From Patiria miniata (Eukaryota; Echinodermata; Asteroidea; Valvatida; Asterinidae), in NCBI RefSeq assembly GCF_015706575.1, contig NW_024037056.1:17978130-18042129 (forward strand): DNA of 64,000 bases, written 5' to 3'. How positions within the stretch are numbered: position 1 is the first letter of the stretch; each line of letters begins with the position of its first letter. A model generated the notes under the pieces. That model ran no database searches. It saw nothing but the letters and a program-made list of their open reading frames with translations, and was not told the DNA's origin. The position numbers and the translations under genes are program-made. Shown piece by piece: positions 1 to 10,330 of the stretch.

Positions 1-696
1 TTTATCAAAGGATATTCTAGCATCGCATCCCCACTGTACAAGCTCACATCAGGCGATCCTAGACGAAGGAAGAAGGCAAAAGGGAAGAAGCCAGTACCAG
101 CTCCACCCTACATATGGACTGATGAGTGTCAAGAGGCTCTTGACGCACTGAAGCACCACATGACGTCTGCACCAGTCCTAGGCTACGCCAACTACAACCT
201 ACCGTTTATACTACAAACTGACGCATCTGGGACGGGACTTGGCGCTGTTTTCAGTCAAATTCAGGATGGTAGAGAGAGGATACTAGCCTACGCTAGCAGA
301 GGTCTTTCTTCATCTGAGTCGAGGTACCCAGCACATAAACTGGAATTCCTCGCCCTGAAGTGGTCGATTACAGATAAGCTACGAGACTATCTCCTTGGTA
401 GTAAATTCACCGTCCTGACAGACAATAGTCCTCTACTATACGTGACAACGTCAGCTAAACTGGACGCCACTGGACAGCGTTGGGTAGCCGCACTTTCGCA
501 GTTCAACTTTCTTCACATTAAGTACAAGCCTGAAAAAAAAAACGCAGCTGCTGATGCGCTCTCCAGAAAGCCAGAGTCAAATGCCCAAAGACCGTCCATA
601 GAAAGAAAGAAGCCACCACGATCCCTTCCGATGTCGTCAATGCAATCTGCAATGGTCACCCACCTGAATCGTGTCTGTATGCACAGCCATCGGTAG
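1..696 (+). pseudogene. pol: gypsy Pol fragment: RT thumb and RNase H
   Basis: The frame is open from the first base, so the ORF begins outside the window. The first 50 codons match the RT thumb and connection (a SPLYKLT-type motif followed by WTDECQEAL). RNase H follows, with TDAS near codon 73, an EF-A acidic helix near codon 120 and TDNSPL near codon 140, ending at ADALSRKP. This enzyme degrades RNA in the RNA-DNA hybrid during reverse transcription. The reading runs out of frame into a stop at 694-696, so the fusion to integrase is lost. Confidence 0.85.
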
Positions 697-863
697 TTCA
701 TTGTCGGATGACGACAAAACCCAGACGCAGCCTACTCAGCCACCGAGTGTCGAATTTCCTACCATCCCTTCGAAGGTCCTAGCTATTTCCCGCGCGACGA
801 TCCTGGAATTGGTCCAGCCATATTGTTCTCCGAGAGAGGCGAACGACCAACACAAGCAGAAAA

Positions 864-2093
864 ATGCCACCTGGCTGTACTCACTATCTCCGTCAATGGG
901 ACAAGCTCTGCATCCGGAACAACCTCCTCTGCAGAGCAAGGAAATCATCAGATGGCGATGTCTCCTTCCAACTAATACTACATCGCCAATACAGAAACAC
1001 AGCTCTGACATCTCTGCATAATGATCTTGGTCACATGGGTCACGACCGCACGCTCAACATGGTCCGTGAGAGGTTATTCTGGCCATAGATGGCAGATGAT
1101 GTAAAACGATGGTGTGAGACCTGTAAGCGGTGCTGTCTGCGTAAGACCCCGGAGACAAAGACACGAGTTCCACTCGTCTCCATCAACACAACAGAACCCA
1201 TGGAGTTGATATGCATAAATTTCTGAAACTCGAGATATCCAAAGGCGGACACGAAAACAGATCACTTTACCAAGTATGCTCTTGCCTACCCTACACGCGA
1301 CCAGAAGGCGGATACCGTGGCTAAGATTCTTTGGGAAGGTATGATCCAGCACTATGGATTTCCGCTCCGGATCCACGCCGATCAAGGACGGAACTTCGAG
1401 AGCACACTCATCCGAGAGCTCTGCAAGGTTTCGGGAATCCAGAAAAGTCACACCACTCCATATCACCCCAAGGCAACGGCCAAACCGAGCGCTTCAACCA
1501 TACCCTCTTGAACATGCTTGGTACTTTAGAACAAGACCAAAAGAAAGATTGGAAGGCACATGTTGGATCTATGGCACACGCGTATAGTTCGACCAAACAT
1601 GAATCCACCGGATATGCCCCATTCTTCCTGATGTTTGGGAGGCATGCCAATCTTCCTGTCGATCTCATGTTCGGCCTCAAAGCAAATGACAAAGAGGAAC
1701 TGACATACGATGACTTCGTCGAAAACTTCAGAGACCGTCTCCAGTACGCCTACAACAAAAGCTACTGATGTTGTCAGGAGAGCCAAAAGAAAACAAAAGC
1801 GTCTCTATGATAGAGGAACAAGGGAAGCACCTCTGAACATAGGCGACAGAGTCTTGGTGCAGAACAAACACGTCATTGGCATGCAAAAACTGCGAGATAG
1901 ATGGGAACCCTACCCCTACGTCGTGACGTCCAAAGTACCCAACATTCCAGTCTACAAAGTATCTTCCCTTGAGACAGGCAAGGAACGTACAATCCACAGG
2001 AACCTCCTCACCCCCTGTATGTTTCTCCCTCTTGATCATTCAACGGAAGACACACAGGAAAACCAAGACAGAAAGAAACTGCCACAGAGGTGA
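864..2093 (+). pseudogene. pol: gypsy integrase, broken by frameshifts
   Basis: Integrase pieces occur in order but in different frames. Positions 990-1088 carry an H-x-H zinc-binding half (LGHMGHDRTL) ending at a TAG at 1087-1089, and the Cys pair follows at 1105-1140. The catalytic core is at 1270-1768 (HADQGRNF, then TPYHP and, after a shift near 1480, GNGQTERFNH). A further shift near 1755 leads to the C-terminal part (NIGDRVLV, WEPYPYVV) ending near 2030. Together these are the zinc-binding, core and chromatin-side regions of a gypsy integrase. At least three breaks make it a pseudogene. Confidence 0.8.
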
Positions 2094-2150
2094 AACCCAA
2101 ATCTACACATAAGAAAGGAAAAATCAACGAGGTGAGACCCGAATCAGCTC

Positions 2151-2387
2151 ATGAAGAGACCGGTAAACGTCTCCATCGACAATGGCGCCCACAAAGTGCC
2201 AAGTCCAACAGAGTTTAGTATAGACACCTGTCTTCCTTTACAAGATCCCAACTCAGAAGCTGAGACTCCAAGTTTATGCCTATCTCCATCACCAGAGTCA
2301 ATGGGCAACGACACATCCGCCTCCTCTCCGTCTATAAAACCTCCCCCACAGTGCCTTCCAGACGACAGTGATCATGTAAGACCTTGA
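2151..2387 (+). pseudogene. Pro/Ser-rich Pol tail
   Basis: This short open frame after the integrase is rich in proline, serine and acidic residues and ends at a stop shortly before the putative LTR. Such tails are common at the C-terminus of gypsy Pol. It has no recognisable domain and is assigned only by position. Confidence 0.35.
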
Positions 2388-2588
2388 ACATATAAGTATT
2401 TCCTCTTTTGCCGACTGATTAAAGAGGCAAAGTTAGTTGCATTTAAAAGAGTGAAGTAGACTATTTTGTACATAACTCAGACTTGTATAAATATTTTTCG
2501 CATTAATCCATGTAATATTGTACTGTTCGTGTATTTCATTTGTTCTCTTTGAAATGTCGAGGACGACTTTTTTCAATCGGGGGAAGAG

Positions 2589-3470
2589 TGTGACAGGTGC
2601 GAAAAATGAACCCCCTTTACTTTTTTATATTTCTTGTATATTTAGTTTTTTTAAGTAAGGGACTATTTCTTTAGCACATTATCCATCTACCCACTTCCGT
2701 ATTACGCAATCACCTAGTTTGGCGCCACCAGCGGCGTCACACACACTCATACTTCATTCCAGAGGCACTAAACATATGTCTCATCTCCTCTCCGAATTTA
2801 CAGGTAAATACCTTTGATTAATTTTCACTTCAATTATATACTGTTAATACATTTTGTTACTTTCTCATAGTTAAGTATTTAGTTATTTATTTATAATGAC
2901 AAGATTGCCATGAAATCTGTATTTTTATGCTAAAACCTTGTTCCTTTCCGTTAGAAAACTTGAGCAAGTTCAATTTTGTAAATATCTCACTTTAACTTTT
3001 ACTTTTAGTAATGTGTTCATTAATAACGCATTAGAGAGAGTTTCTTATTTCATTTACTAAGTTCAATTCATTGATTTGGTGATTTAGATGTAATTTTTCT
3101 TAAATTTTGATGCGTCCGCAAGATGGCGGCCGTCACGTAAGGTTTTGGCGCCAAACTATGTTTCCTTTAAATGATCTATTATTGCACAATTTTCATGTAA
3201 AGCATCCATTAATTGCTTTCCTTGAGAATAATGTCCTTATTTATCTATCGATTGCTTGAGGATGTCAGTTAAGTAACTTGTAAATTACGTTTCAGATTAT
3301 TTGCTTTTGTCAGACCTTGTCCGCCATTTTGTAATCTTGTTTCCCAACATGTCTTAATTAATTTTAATTTTTGTTAATGTTATACTTTATTGTAAATAAT
3401 CACACACACTCATACTTCATTCCAGAGGCACTAAATATATGTCTCATCTCCTCTCCGAATTTACGGAGAA
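2589..3470 (+). repeat. putative 3' LTR region of the gypsy element
   Basis: A purine tract (GGGGGAAGAG) is followed directly by TGTGACAGG, the usual arrangement of polypurine tract and LTR start. The sequence that follows is AT-rich and non-coding. No second LTR copy lies in the window, so the 3' limit is a guess; it could end anywhere from about 3.4 to 3.6 kb. Confidence 0.45.
2737..3464 (+). repeat. pair of 65-bp direct repeats, 663 bp apart
   Basis: Positions 2737-2801 and 3400-3464 share the same 65-bp sequence (starting TCACACACACTCATACTTC, ending CGAATTTAC) with a single mismatch. The first copy continues with AGGTAAATA, which resembles a splice donor, and the second continues differently. 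They may reflect duplication inside an LTR and leader. Confidence 0.8.
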
Positions 3471-3610
3471 TTAAAACACCGGTGAAGACAGGAAATTGCC
3501 GTTCTCCTCCGCCCATTTATTTCGGCCTCATTCCTGAGTGCCACATATACTTGAGAAAAAAAGAAGCACCCTGACATGAGCCATAATACAAACACCCCTC
3601 TGTCTACATA

Positions 3611-4190
3611 TTGCAGACTCGACAATCCACGTATTTAGACTCTTTCTGTGGCTATCACACAATCCGCATTACCATTGATAGTGGTGCCACCGGAAACATG
3701 ATAGGTCTATCTACGGTAAAGCGCCTTGGAGCTACGATGAAGGAGAGCTCCCAGTCCACCCATCAAGCCGATCGTGCACCCCAAACCAAAGTAACCGGTG
3801 AGACGCGCCTCAAGCTCTCGTGATGGCCGAGAGTTTCAGTTTGAGGGCCTTGTGGTCAAAACAAAAACTTGGACGTTGATGTGCTTGCCGGTAAAAAAAT
3901 CATGGAGACCAATGATTAGGCTATTCGACCTACCAAACGCCTCATCTTACTCGCTGATGAAACAACATTTTACTACGGCTCACCCAAAGAGCCACCCAGA
4001 CTTCATAGCGTCCAACGTGCACACGTCGTTAGTCCCCCTCATACTCACGACTGTCTTGTCGGGTGAGTTCACTCAGCTACAACTCTCCAATTTCATCTCA
4101 TCACCGGACAGCACTTTCACCCTTGAGCCCCACACTGATGCCCCTCTGGCACAAGTTGTCCTTATTCAGCTCAACTCTGGCCTCCTCTGA
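3611..4190 (+). pseudogene. retropepsin fragment of a second gypsy element
   Basis: The first frame (3611-3823) contains an aspartic-protease active-site motif, IDSGATGNMI, followed by a helix typical of gypsy proteases (STVKRLGA). After a stop near 3821 the match continues in a shifted frame, with a FEGLVVK segment and then a DVLAG flap-like motif around 3870-3990. Retropepsins cleave the Gag-Pol polyprotein. Gag is missing in front and RT behind, so this is an isolated decayed piece, possibly from a tandem or nested copy of the same family as the element at 1-2588. Confidence 0.65.
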
Positions 4191-5546
4191 CATAATTTGG
4201 CCGGGAAGAGGCCGGGAAGAATTGTATTCCTAGCTCTGATGACGACCCACACCTCCCAGCTGACCAGTCATACCTCAAGGGAACTGCTGACTAAGCTGAC
4301 TGCCATAGCACCGACATACCGGTGGTACCGACTCCATCTGAGCACGATGTGAGACCCCCCCCCTTCACTGGAGACACTGCACTCACCTTTTTGGACCGGA
4401 GATGCATGTTTACCTCTGTAACATCTACCCTGGGCCCGTAGCCTACAGCTCACACCGACAGCCAAGGAGACAAGAGCTACTCATGCCAAAGCACACTCCA
4501 CAGTGTGAACACTTGCATTGTTTTGAAGAAGACTTACCCTCCTTTAGAGTTGCACAATATGGGGTATAATAACCCCCAGTACTAGAGGGCAGTCTACCCC
4601 AACGAAGGTTCCTCAATCTTTATTATAGCGGTAAATGGTTGCACAGACTAAAAAAACTACTTTCTAGTATCGAAATGCCATAAAATAAAGATCGTAAGAG
4701 AAAATGAACATGTAATAACTGTCCTGCTCCCCCGTTATTATTCAGGTGCGCTTAGAGTACAAATAGTTCTTTTGGAGCATCCCGGCCCACACTTCACTTA
4801 TTTTATATAGGTTCTAACCCTACGCAATTAGAGAACTGTTGGCTGAGATGCTCTAAGAGAACTCTAAGAGAACCTTCGCATGCTCTAAAAGCATATTAAA
4901 AGCATATTAAAAGCATCCCTATAGATTGAGTGCAGTTTTACTGTGATGATCTAAGACAACCCCTGCCTATACAATTAGGACAGTGTGGAATTTACGACCT
5001 TTCACATTCGTAATTGTCGCTCCCAGATCTCTTTGTCTGTGCACATTTGTTCTCATCATGTGCATAACGATTTACCTACCTATAGCCGATGGGTTCTAGG
5101 ATTCAGTGGGGCTGGTTTGATTAGGTTGGTTTGATCAACAGTCGAATATAGATTTGATATTCTCTGTTGTTTTTGTAAATACTAATGAGCAATTTTAGTT
5201 AATGCACACTATTAAAAGACATCTTTATGTTTTAACTAACTGCAAAACAACAAATTTCAGACCTTTTACTGTACATATACAGGTAAGCTGCAATACTGAG
5301 TTCGCATGCATTTTATATTTGGAAGTGCTAGATAAATATTTGGCACGATATTTCTCGTTCATGTCAGGCAAATTATCATTTTTCATAAATTGATATGCGA
5401 GTAACAATTTTACAAAGGTATTTTGGGGTGATTTCAAGAAGTAAATGAAACCAAAATAATTACAAATTCTGGAAATTGTGCGCCTTTACAATCCGTTTTT
5501 TTAAATAGATTTTCGGAAGCACGCATCATGGCTAACTTGTATGCCT
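4191..5546. other. no gene seen; upstream flank
   Basis: This stretch is AT-rich with scattered stops in all frames. Around 4860-4915 there are short repeats of CTCTAAGAGAAC and AAAAGCATATT. I see no domain, RNA gene or mobile-element terminus here. It is the distal 5' flank of the receptor gene. Confidence 0.5.
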
Positions 5547-5552
5547 TATAAA
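5547..5552 (+). promoter_or_regulatory. possible TATA box of the receptor gene
   Basis: TATAAA followed by GG lies 221 bp upstream of the proposed start codon at 5768, a plausible distance for a short 5' UTR. It is a single-motif match in AT-rich DNA, so it is weak evidence. Confidence 0.25.
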
Positions 5553-5625
5553 GGCCTACACTTAGTTAACATCCGTTAGCATCGCTTTTGGCGCTACATG
5601 ACATTTTTTTCGTGTAACAGGATGA

Positions 5626-5644
5626 GTGTGTGTGTGTGTGTGTG
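5626..5644. repeat. (GT)n microsatellite
   Basis: About nine GT units followed by a G-rich run (GGGCGGGGGG). It lies in the likely 5' UTR or proximal promoter of the receptor gene. Confidence 0.9.
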
Positions 5645-5767
5645 GGCGGGGGGATTTGTCTCCTCAGAACAAATTTGGCTCAACAGAATTTATGATGGAC
5701 TAATACTTCTATGTTATTTTTTATTTTTAATCCTAGAACTTCAATGGCAATCATATGTCCGTAGGCG

Positions 5768-5822
5768 ATGGGGTCTCCCACCTTCATGATCGTTGTGGTA
5801 TTGCTGATTTCAGTTTTACGAG
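5768..5822 (+). CDS. receptor exon 1: signal peptide
   Basis: The ATG at 5768 opens an 18-residue hydrophobic leader (MGSPTFMIVVVLLISVLR) ending in a strong donor, AG followed by GTAGGT. An in-frame TAG at 5762-5764 sits just upstream, so this is the first possible start in that frame. The exon ends in phase 1, matching the CUB exon. The leader is a good signal peptide, which the receptor needs for export to the plasma membrane. Another upstream 5' exon cannot be excluded. Confidence 0.6.
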
Positions 5823-6471
5823 GTAGGTTGATTTTTTTCTTTTTGAGATTTGGAGACGCTTTTTCCTCAAAAGTTTCCTAAGCACAAATGTTTTGAACAA
5901 AACAGTCAACTGTCATGTATTTCCTAATGTGTTTTAAAAGTAAACGTACGGTTTTGGAGATAGCGTGCCAAACAGAGTAGCACTATGATAGGCCGACTTC
6001 TAATTATGTAACAGGTTTTACATTTTTTTCAAGGACTTCATTATGAAGCTTGGAAACGTTGCTAGTGTTGAATTATTTCTAAACCTTGCAAAAAGAAAAT
6101 GCAGACTGTACTAACTGGGTAAAAAAAATGTTTATGTCTGTGGTAACGCGACTAGCGTACGTCATTAGTTACACGAACGTTCCTCCCTTGAGCATTATTT
6201 CCGAACAGTGAATATTCACTCACCATCAAAGTGAAGATTCATTCCAACCCACATAAACTATAGACCAGACGATTTAGAGTGAAATTCATTCAGTCCAATA
6301 GTTTGAATGTAACTCAAGCTTCCACTTCATTGATTTTTTTGATGAGAATTTCGACCTATTGAGAGATTTTACTCTAGATAGTATAATTCCTAGTTTCAGT
6401 AGTTAGAAATTGAGGACTGAATGATGATATTACCTCTTTAAACATCTTTGCCAGACATAGACCATATTGTC
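5823..6471 (+). other. intron 1, first part
   Basis: AT-rich intron following the signal-peptide exon. No feature seen. Confidence 0.5.
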
Positions 6472-6855
6472 AGTGGCATAAATCCGTGCCGACGAGAGGG
6501 AGATGGGTGAAGAAAAAAATCCTAAAATTGCCCGGTCGTGTAAATTTGAAAAGCCGAGGGGGGGGGGGGGGGGGGGGAGGACACCAGATGGCATATGTAC
6601 ATCTTATCCAAACTGGCATGCTTACAATACATCAAGACGGCGCATTAAAAGCTTTCGTGCTGTTCGTTCTCCGTTTTTAGTGCTATTATGTGGGTTGTTT
6701 GAAGGTTAAATAATAAACTTAAAATCGGCATTTTTATCACAACTTTCTGGTGGGATCCAATGCGCCCATGCCCCCATTTTTGAAAAAAAATGTGGGGTAT
6801 ATTTTCTTCCCATCTCCCCCCCCCCTCCCCACACCGATTTACGTCCTAGCCTCCA
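6472..6855. mobile_element. probable MITE with poly-G and poly-C tracts, intron 1
   Basis: The left end GTCAGTGGCATAAATCCGTG and the reversed right end GGCTAGGACGTAAATCGGTG are imperfect inverted repeats, with a run of about 20 G at 6559-6578 and C-runs at 6820-6830. It resembles the CAGTGGCGTAGC family. The open frames across the G-run are artefacts. Confidence 0.4.
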
Positions 6856-7043
6856 GTCAAGAGTTTCATGAATGAGTTTCAATCAATTCAACCACAAGTC
6901 AATCACAACTTATTCAGTTGCAAGTAAATAATGAACGCATTTCGAAAAACACCCTGTAACCATTTACATGTAATTATTTTTAACTCATTGATAATAAACA
7001 TAGGGATTCACTGGGAAGTGATATATTTCCATAATTATTTCAG

Positions 7044-7406
7044 GTACGGATGGATCCTCCATGACTACCAACTTGTCTCTAGGGTCGTACGAGAGGGCAC
7101 AAATAACAACACCTTCCTACCCAAACAACTATGCCAATAACTTGGACATCAGCTGGATTATCCAGACAATCGAAGGCTGGCGGATCCAAGTTATTACTTC
7201 AACTTTCAGCACGGAGAAATGTTGCGACAAATTGACGGGTGGTAACGGCATCAAGACGGACCTAGCGACCAGGATATTTGAGTCCATGGGGAGCGATGGT
7301 CCAGATGCACTCTCCGATGGATCTGCAATGTGGCTGAGGTTCACAAGTGATGGAAGTGTCACAGGTGGTGGATTTAGCATTTGGGCTATCAGCGTGCCGT
7401 CTCATT
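7044..7406 (+). CDS. receptor exon 2: CUB domain
   Basis: The acceptor is TTATTTCAG and the donor GTAATT; the exon is 363 nt, phase 1 to 1. It encodes one CUB domain: ITTPSYPNNY at the start, a WII strand, a CC pair in the middle, and a GSAMWLRFTSD strand followed by GGGFSIWAI at the end. CUB domains are extracellular beta-sandwiches that bind proteins or carbohydrates. The usual first cysteine is absent, so a disulfide pattern differing from the classic four-Cys form is likely. The final split codon joins the first MAM exon as Cys. Confidence 0.8.
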
Positions 7407-7552
7407 GTAATTACAGCGATCATTATAAATATATAAAAGACACGTAAATTAGTTAATGTACTTTTAGAGAATTCGGTAGGAAATCAGGGTGTTATTGTTT
7501 TATTCTTTTTAAGTAAAAGACACCTTTTTGGCGTCATGAAAGATTGTGGTGT
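7407..7552 (+). other. start of intron 2
   Basis: Short AT-rich stretch between the CUB exon donor and the Polinton-like element. Nothing else is seen. Confidence 0.5.
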
Positions 7553-7558
7553 AGGCTA
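7553..7558. repeat. left target-site duplication of Polinton-like element
   Basis: AGGCTA directly precedes the element's AGTAGTGTAGG terminus. AGACTA follows the right terminus at 12718-12723, matching at five of six bases. A 6-bp duplication is the size made by Polinton/Maverick integrases. Confidence 0.6.
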
Positions 7559-8072
7559 AGTAGTGTAGGTAGACTGTCTGGCACAGTTTGACCTTTGGCA
7601 TATAAATATTTAAAGGTCACATAAATATGTAAATATGTATATACAGATATAAATATTAATTGATGGGGTTAAGAAATTCTGGCACAGTTGACCTTTTGTG
7701 TCGATGGGATGAATAGGGAATAGGTGAGGGTAAGGCAACGAGTACAGTTTGACCTTTTCTATGGGAAAGATTGCATAATGTATGGGAAAAATATAAAATT
7801 TTCAATGCAGTATATTTAAGTTTCTATATTGCAAGTGGTGGTGCAATGGGAACGGCAGCGAACGCGGCCAGTGATTAGGAAGTGGATAATCCTTGGACAA
7901 ACAGCTGTAAGTAACCGGAAGTGATTATTGACCACTCCGTGCGGTTTGGAAGCGATCGATAATTCCCGGAAGGGCCTACGGTGGCGCCCGTGATGTGAGG
8001 CATAGTTTGGAGATGTTGTCATGAGTTATATTTAGGGATATCGTCACTAAATATTTTTAACCTCTGCGTTTC
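7559..8072 (+). repeat. left terminal inverted repeat
   Basis: This 514-bp arm matches the reverse complement of 12068-12717. It contains three or four copies of a GCACAGTTTGACCTTT-type motif and ends at AACCTCTGCGTTTC. It lacks the extra internal units found in the right arm. Confidence 0.85.
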
Positions 8073-8234
8073 ACATGATTGCGCAATACCTTCTCCTAAA
8101 AGGGGATAACATCGCGTGGAACGGAAAAAGAGTATCTTACTTCGCGTACAGCACGAAAAGAGGTTGAAGGGGATTAATAGAGCGCAGTAATCCGACAACA
8201 TCAATGTATACACAACCTGAAAGAAAAAGACAAG

Positions 8235-8589
8235 ATGGCTGCACCGAAAAATGTCTACACTCCACCTACCTCATCATCATTTTCGTCATTACAGTACGAC
8301 GCTGCTGGTAGTCGTTATGAAGTACGCGAGTATTACCCTTCCCATGCACAAGCACAGCCCAAGGGGTAAGCCAGTACCGACCCCCAACGACTTGAGCGAC
8401 GACTTGAGCGACTAGAGAAGCGTATGACGACCCGTGCTGAAGATGAAAGTGCACCGTACCCGAATGCCACCCCAAACAAGCGCCGTCGCGCAGAAAATAC
8501 AGGAGTCCGCCACGCCGTGGTAGAACCTTCCAGGGCCAAATGTACATCATTTGATGCCCACCATCACCGAGGCTGTTAAAGAACTGGAG
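8235..8589 (+). CDS. small ORF of the Polinton-like element, 5' segments
   Basis: An ATG at 8235 opens 44 codons rich in Ser, Pro and Tyr, ending at a TAA at 8367-8369 that overlaps a GTAAGC donor. Further open segments follow: one with a basic NKRRR patch (about 8401-8577) and another ending KELE at 8587-8589 immediately before a GTGAGC donor. These look like parts of one spliced or slightly frameshifted gene continuing at 8719. I do not recognise the family. The basic patch could be a nuclear localisation signal. Confidence 0.4.
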
Positions 8590-8718
8590 GTGAGCATGAA
8601 ACACAGTCGTTCTCCCGGATTGTTTACCTCCGTTCTTCACAGATACTGTTGGCTTCCGTTTCAAATACAGTACTTTTAATGGTAATAAACTTTCTTTCTC
8701 TTTTTTTTTATTATCAAG

Positions 8719-8958
8719 AATCAAGGAAGGAAGAAGGGGAAATGTGACGGCGATGCTCAGAGTGATGAGGCTACGCCGGATCCGGGGGATGGCTTTCCAT
8801 GGGGGTTTACGGCTGACGCTGTACCATACCTCAAGCCCATCGGCAGACAAGAGGAGATGAAAGAACGCGAGGCCTGTAAAGACCTTTCATTTAACATAAT
8901 TCAGTCGATATTTGTTCCTTGCATTCTAAAGAAAGTAGATGAAATGTATAGGGAGTAA
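8719..8958 (+). CDS. small ORF of the Polinton-like element, 3' exon
   Basis: A pyrimidine-rich tract ending in TTATCAAG acts as acceptor for an 80-codon open frame (8719-8958) that ends in TAA. It has a basic start (GRKKGK), an acidic/proline stretch, WGFTADAVPYLKP, a charged helix (RQEEMKEREACKD) and a C-terminal helix ending DEMYRE. Phase 0 agrees with the donor at 8590, giving a 129-bp intron. The composition looks coding rather than random. The function is unknown. Confidence 0.45.
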   Translation, partial: NQGRKKGKCDGDAQSDEATPDPGDGFPWGFTADAVPYLKPIGRQEEMKEREACKDLSFNIIQSIFVPCILKKVDEMYRE

Positions 8959-9009
8959 TGTTATGTAAGTAATCTGCCAGTAGTAATTACCCAAACAAAT
9001 CACGAATGT

Positions 9010-9273
9010 TTGATGTTGGACGTGTCTGATAAGGTAGAGAGGTACTTTGATCGAGTGGTAGATGACTTTTGGGAAACAGGTTTAGGGAAGTGCAGATCGG
9101 AGTGGAATACAATCGCTAAAGAGAACAAACGCTTTGTCTCACAGTATTCGACTATTCATGCCAGAAATCGTCTTTTTACCAAGTATGTCGATATGCATGT
9201 CAAAAAGAGGGTCGAAGAACCTGAAAACGGTAGGGCAGTGTTGTATAATATTTGTCACGTCGAGGGATATTAA
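9010..9273 (+). CDS. hypothetical ORF of the Polinton-like element
   Basis: This 87-codon frame encodes a helical, charged protein (VERYFDRVVDDFWETGLGK, then ARNRLFTKYVDMHVKKR) with coding-like composition. It may be a separate gene or a further exon of the ORF at 8235-8958. No domain is recognised. A polyadenylation signal follows at 9445. Confidence 0.4.
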   Translation: MMLDVSDKVERYFDRVVDDFWETGLGKCRSEWNTIAKENKRFVSQYSTIHARNRLFTKYVDMHVKKRVEEPENGRAVLYNICHVEGY

Positions 9274-9444
9274 TGCAATATTTCCAACAACATGTTTGAT
9301 TCAACCGTATTATCAATGTTTCCCATTAATTTACAGTATTTTACCTAATGACTGTTTGTTGACTAGAATTAAATTCAGATGTGTCCAGTTGTTTTCCTAT
9401 TGTTGATATAAAAACATCTTGTATAGTAATTAAAACTATTTTTG

Positions 9445-9450
9445 AATAAA
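9445..9450 (+). terminator. AATAAA polyadenylation signal
   Basis: AATAAA followed by an A-run lies 172 bp after the stop at 9271-9273 and may end the transcript of the left-hand ORFs of the Polinton-like element. Confidence 0.35.
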
Positions 9451-9549
9451 AAAAAGAGAAATAGAAGAAGATGACCTATCTCAAACTTGTTATTATTGCG
9501 AATACTTCGTTGTTAACATTAAAGGGCGCAGAGAAAAAGTAAAATAGCA

Positions 9550-10175
9550 GAAATGAGCAGAATGAGCAGCAAGAAAATAAGCGAAAATTAGCAAATAATG
9601 AGCAAGAAAAGAGCAAGAAATGGCAAAAATTAGCAAATGAGCAAGAAAAGGGCAATTAATGAGCAAATGAGCAAAAGTGAGCAAAGAGCAAGAAATGAGC
9701 AAATGACCAAGAAATGAGCAAATGAGCAAGGAATGAGCAAATGAGCAAGAAAAGAGCAAGAAATGAGCAAATGAGCAAGAAATGAGCAAATCAGCAGATA
9801 ATAAGCAAGAAAGGAGCAAGAAATGGCAAAAATGAGCAAGAAGAGTGCAACTAATGAGCAAATAAGCAAAAGTGAGCAAATGAGCAAGAAAAGAGCAAGA
9901 AATGAGAAAATGAGCAAGAAATAAGCAAGAAACGAGCCAAAATGATCAAAATTAGCAAATGAGCTAGAAAAGAGCAAGGAATGTGCAGCAAAATGAGCAG
10001 AATGAGTAGCAAAAAGAATTGGCCTATAATGAGCAGCAAAACGAGCAAATGAGCAAGAAAAGAGCAAGGAATGAGCAAATGAGCGAAAAAAAAGAGCGAG
10101 AAAAGAGCAAATGAGCGATGAGCAGAATGATGAGTACAAATGAGCATGAACAACAATGAGCAGATTTTAATGAGC
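9550..10175. repeat. GAGCAAATGAGCAAGAAA minisatellite
   Basis: About 600 bp of imperfect short units built from ATGAGCAA and AAGAGCAAGAA. It is strongly strand-asymmetric (A and G on the + strand) and lies between the left and right gene groups of the element. The long open frames on the opposite strand here are artefacts of the repeat. Confidence 0.9.
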
Positions 10176-10330
10176 AAAATTAATACAAAGCGCACAGACG
10201 CACAGAGAACACGCGCAGGGAATGTGCGAATGCGCTCAAACATCGAACAACAGGTATTGGCACAATATATATATATTGAACGACGACATCAGTTTCTTGT
10301 CATTCGAGGATCAACCTTTATAACGTCAAC

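Larger units (their letters stand above)
1..2588 (+). mobile_element. Ty3/gypsy retrotransposon, 3' internal part (decayed)
   Basis: The window opens inside the pol gene of a Ty3/gypsy LTR retrotransposon on the + strand. The order seen is end of reverse transcriptase, RNase H, integrase zinc-binding region, integrase core, integrase C-terminal part, a proline/serine-rich tail and then a purine-rich tract (about 2579-2588) before a putative 3' LTR. That order is the standard gypsy order. Several frame changes and stops after position 696 show it is no longer functional. It lies upstream of the receptor gene and has no visible role in it. Confidence 0.85.

Noticed and set aside
6486..6709. Two + strand ORFs across the G-run
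   Set aside because: Poly-glycine from poly-G and no splice or domain support; part of a repeat.
8266..8850. 194-codon - strand ORF
   Set aside because: It is antisense to the better supported + strand exons with splice signals, and its composition looks random.
9493..10243. Three overlapping long - strand ORFs rich in Leu, Ser, Phe and Cys that look like membrane proteins
   Set aside because: They are translations of the AGCAAATGAGCAAGAA minisatellite in different frames; the repeated pattern gives stop-free frames by itself.
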